Of a stretch of DNA of 64,000 nt, positions 63,149 to 64,000 are shown one piece after another. Position 1 is the stretch's first letter. Each line of letters begins with the position of its first letter. The notes under the pieces were generated by a model. The model was not told where the DNA came from, did not search any database, and saw nothing but the letters and a program-made list of their open reading frames with translations. The position numbers and the translations under genes were made by a program. The DNA is from Streptomyces sp. NBC_01716 (GTDB lineage Bacteria > Actinomycetota > Actinomycetes > Streptomycetales > Streptomycetaceae): contig NZ_CP109181.1 of the NCBI RefSeq assembly GCF_036248275.1, forward strand, positions 2,976,001 through 3,040,000, read 5' to 3'.

Positions 63149-64000
63149 ATGACGAGCGACGCGAACTACCGCACCGAGCACGACTCCATGGGCGAGGTCC
63201 GGGTCCCGGCGGACGCCAAATGGCGCGCCCAGACCCAGCGGGCCGTCGAGAACTTCCCCATCTCGGGCCGGCCCATCGAGCGGGCCCACATCGAGGCCCT
63301 GGCCCGTATCAAGGCCGCCGCCGCCACCGTCAACGCCGAACTCGGCGTGGTGGACCGGGACATCGCCGACGCGGTCCGGAGCGCGGCGACCGAGGTCGCC
63401 GAAGGCCGCTGGGACGAGCACTTCCCGGTGGACGTCTTCCAGACCGGCTCCGGCACCTCGTCCAACATGAACGCCAACGAGGTCATCGCCACCCTCGCCA
63501 CCGAGCGCCTGGGCCGCGAGGTGCACCCGAACGACCACGTCAACGCCTCGCAGAGCTCCAACGACGTGTTCCCCTCCAGCATCCACATCGCCGCGACGGC
63601 CGCCGTCACCGCCGAGCTGATCCCGGCCCTCGCCCATCTCGCCGTCTCGCTTGAGCGCAAGGCCGATGAGTTCGCGGACGTGGTGAAGTCGGGCCGCACG
63701 CATCTGATGGACGCCACACCCGTCACGCTGGGCCAGGAGTTCGGCGGTTACGCCGCGGCCGTCCGGTACGGGATCGAGCGGCTGGAATCGGTCCTGCCGC
63801 GCCTGGCCGAACTGCCCCTGGGCGGTACGGCGGTGGGCACCGGCATCAACACGCCGCCCGGCTTCTCCGCCGCCGTCATCGCCGAGGTGGCCCGTACGAC
63901 CGGGCTCCCGCTGACCGAGGCCAGGAACCACTTCGAGGCGCAGGGCGCGCGCGACGGGCTCGTGGAGACCTCGGGCCAGCTCCGTACCGTCGCCGTCTCG
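63149..64000 (+). CDS. fumC: Class II fumarate hydratase, N-terminal part
   Basis: The first 284 residues of a FumC-type fumarase; the gene runs off the window. Motifs present are [18 protein letters not shown], the substrate-binding [12 protein letters not shown] and [16 protein letters not shown]. The catalytic-loop signature GSSIMPGKxN is beyond the edge. An AGGAGGT site lies nine bases before ATG 63149. The iron-free class II enzyme complements the oxygen-sensitive class I enzyme upstream; having both side by side is usual in Streptomyces. Confidence 0.93.
   Translation, partial: MTSDANYRTEHDSMGEVRVPADAKWRAQTQRAVENFPISGRPIERAHIEALARIKAAAATVNAELGVVDRDIADAVRSAATEVAEGRWDEHFPVDVFQTGSGTSSNMNANEVIATLATERLGREVHPNDHVNASQSSNDVFPSSIHIAATAAVTAELIPALAHLAVSLERKADEFADVVKSGRTHLMDATPVTLGQEFGGYAAAVRYGIERLESVLPRLAELPLGGTAVGTGINTPPGFSAAVIAEVARTTGLPLTEARNHFEAQGARDGLVETSGQLRTVAVS

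Noticed and set aside
1..64000. CRISPR arrays, tRNA or rRNA genes, phage attachment sites
   Set aside because: None were seen on reading; no tRNA-like cloverleaf ends or regularly spaced repeats.

Overview
The window reads as a Streptomyces-type actinomycete chromosome: very GC-rich, frequent GTG starts, purine-rich Shine-Dalgarno sites, a WhiB protein, DUF1707 and DUF4245 proteins, polyphosphate glucokinase and paired class I and class II fumarases. No tRNA, rRNA or CRISPR array was seen.

Left part (1-17.5 kb). A partial PLP enzyme, a cupin, a cyclase-family hydrolase and a divergent MmyB-type regulator/SDR pair are mixed with gene debris: the tail of a molybdenum xanthine dehydrogenase (about 1.07-1.23 kb) and an end-to-end join of a phosphotransferase-like start with a [2Fe-2S] reductase tail (4.24-4.85 kb). 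At 4.87-13.2 kb lies a sugar locus: a Tat-exported glycoside hydrolase divergent from LacI regulator, FAD oxidoreductase, sugar-binding lipoprotein and two permeases. It has no ATPase, and two near-identical inverted sites sit before the divergent genes. Then come two membrane proteins, a caspase-fold protein lacking its catalytic residues, and a 5'-truncated AAA ATPase.

Middle part (17.5-48.3 kb), accessory. It is bounded by a group II intron tail inside an IS5-type transposase remnant (17.5-17.7 kb) and by a second, internally deleted transposase remnant (47.96-48.28 kb). Inside, two near-identical 199-bp copies lie in inverted orientation at 18.65-18.85 and 39.09-39.28 kb, enclosing about 20 kb. 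That segment looks like a peptide and D-amino-acid utilisation island: ureohydrolase, M20 peptidase, M55 D-aminopeptidase with all DppA zinc ligands, PucR regulator, and a run of genes joined by overlapping stop and start codons encoding a peptide ABC transporter (one permease fused to an ATPase), an S9 peptidase fused to a penicillin-binding-type serine hydrolase, a GNAT acyltransferase and an N-succinylamino acid racemase. A GMC oxidoreductase, an aldehyde dehydrogenase and two more serine hydrolases follow. The GNAT/racemase/M20 trio matches the known N-succinylation route that turns D-amino acids into L-amino acids. Beyond the second repeat are a second PucR regulator fused in frame to foreign N-terminal sequence, an ACT protein, a DAO-type oxidoreductase, and a TetR/amidohydrolase/esterase/FAD-oxidase group.

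Right part (48.4-64 kb) is ordinary core chromosome: ychF, DUF6542 protein, ppgK, ispH, an APC permease, xseA-xseB, a RutE-like nitroreductase, a DUF4245 protein, glpX, a WhiB protein, a DUF1707 protein, class I fumarase, a lipase-lectin and the start of class II fumarase. Clear hairpin terminators separate convergent pairs.
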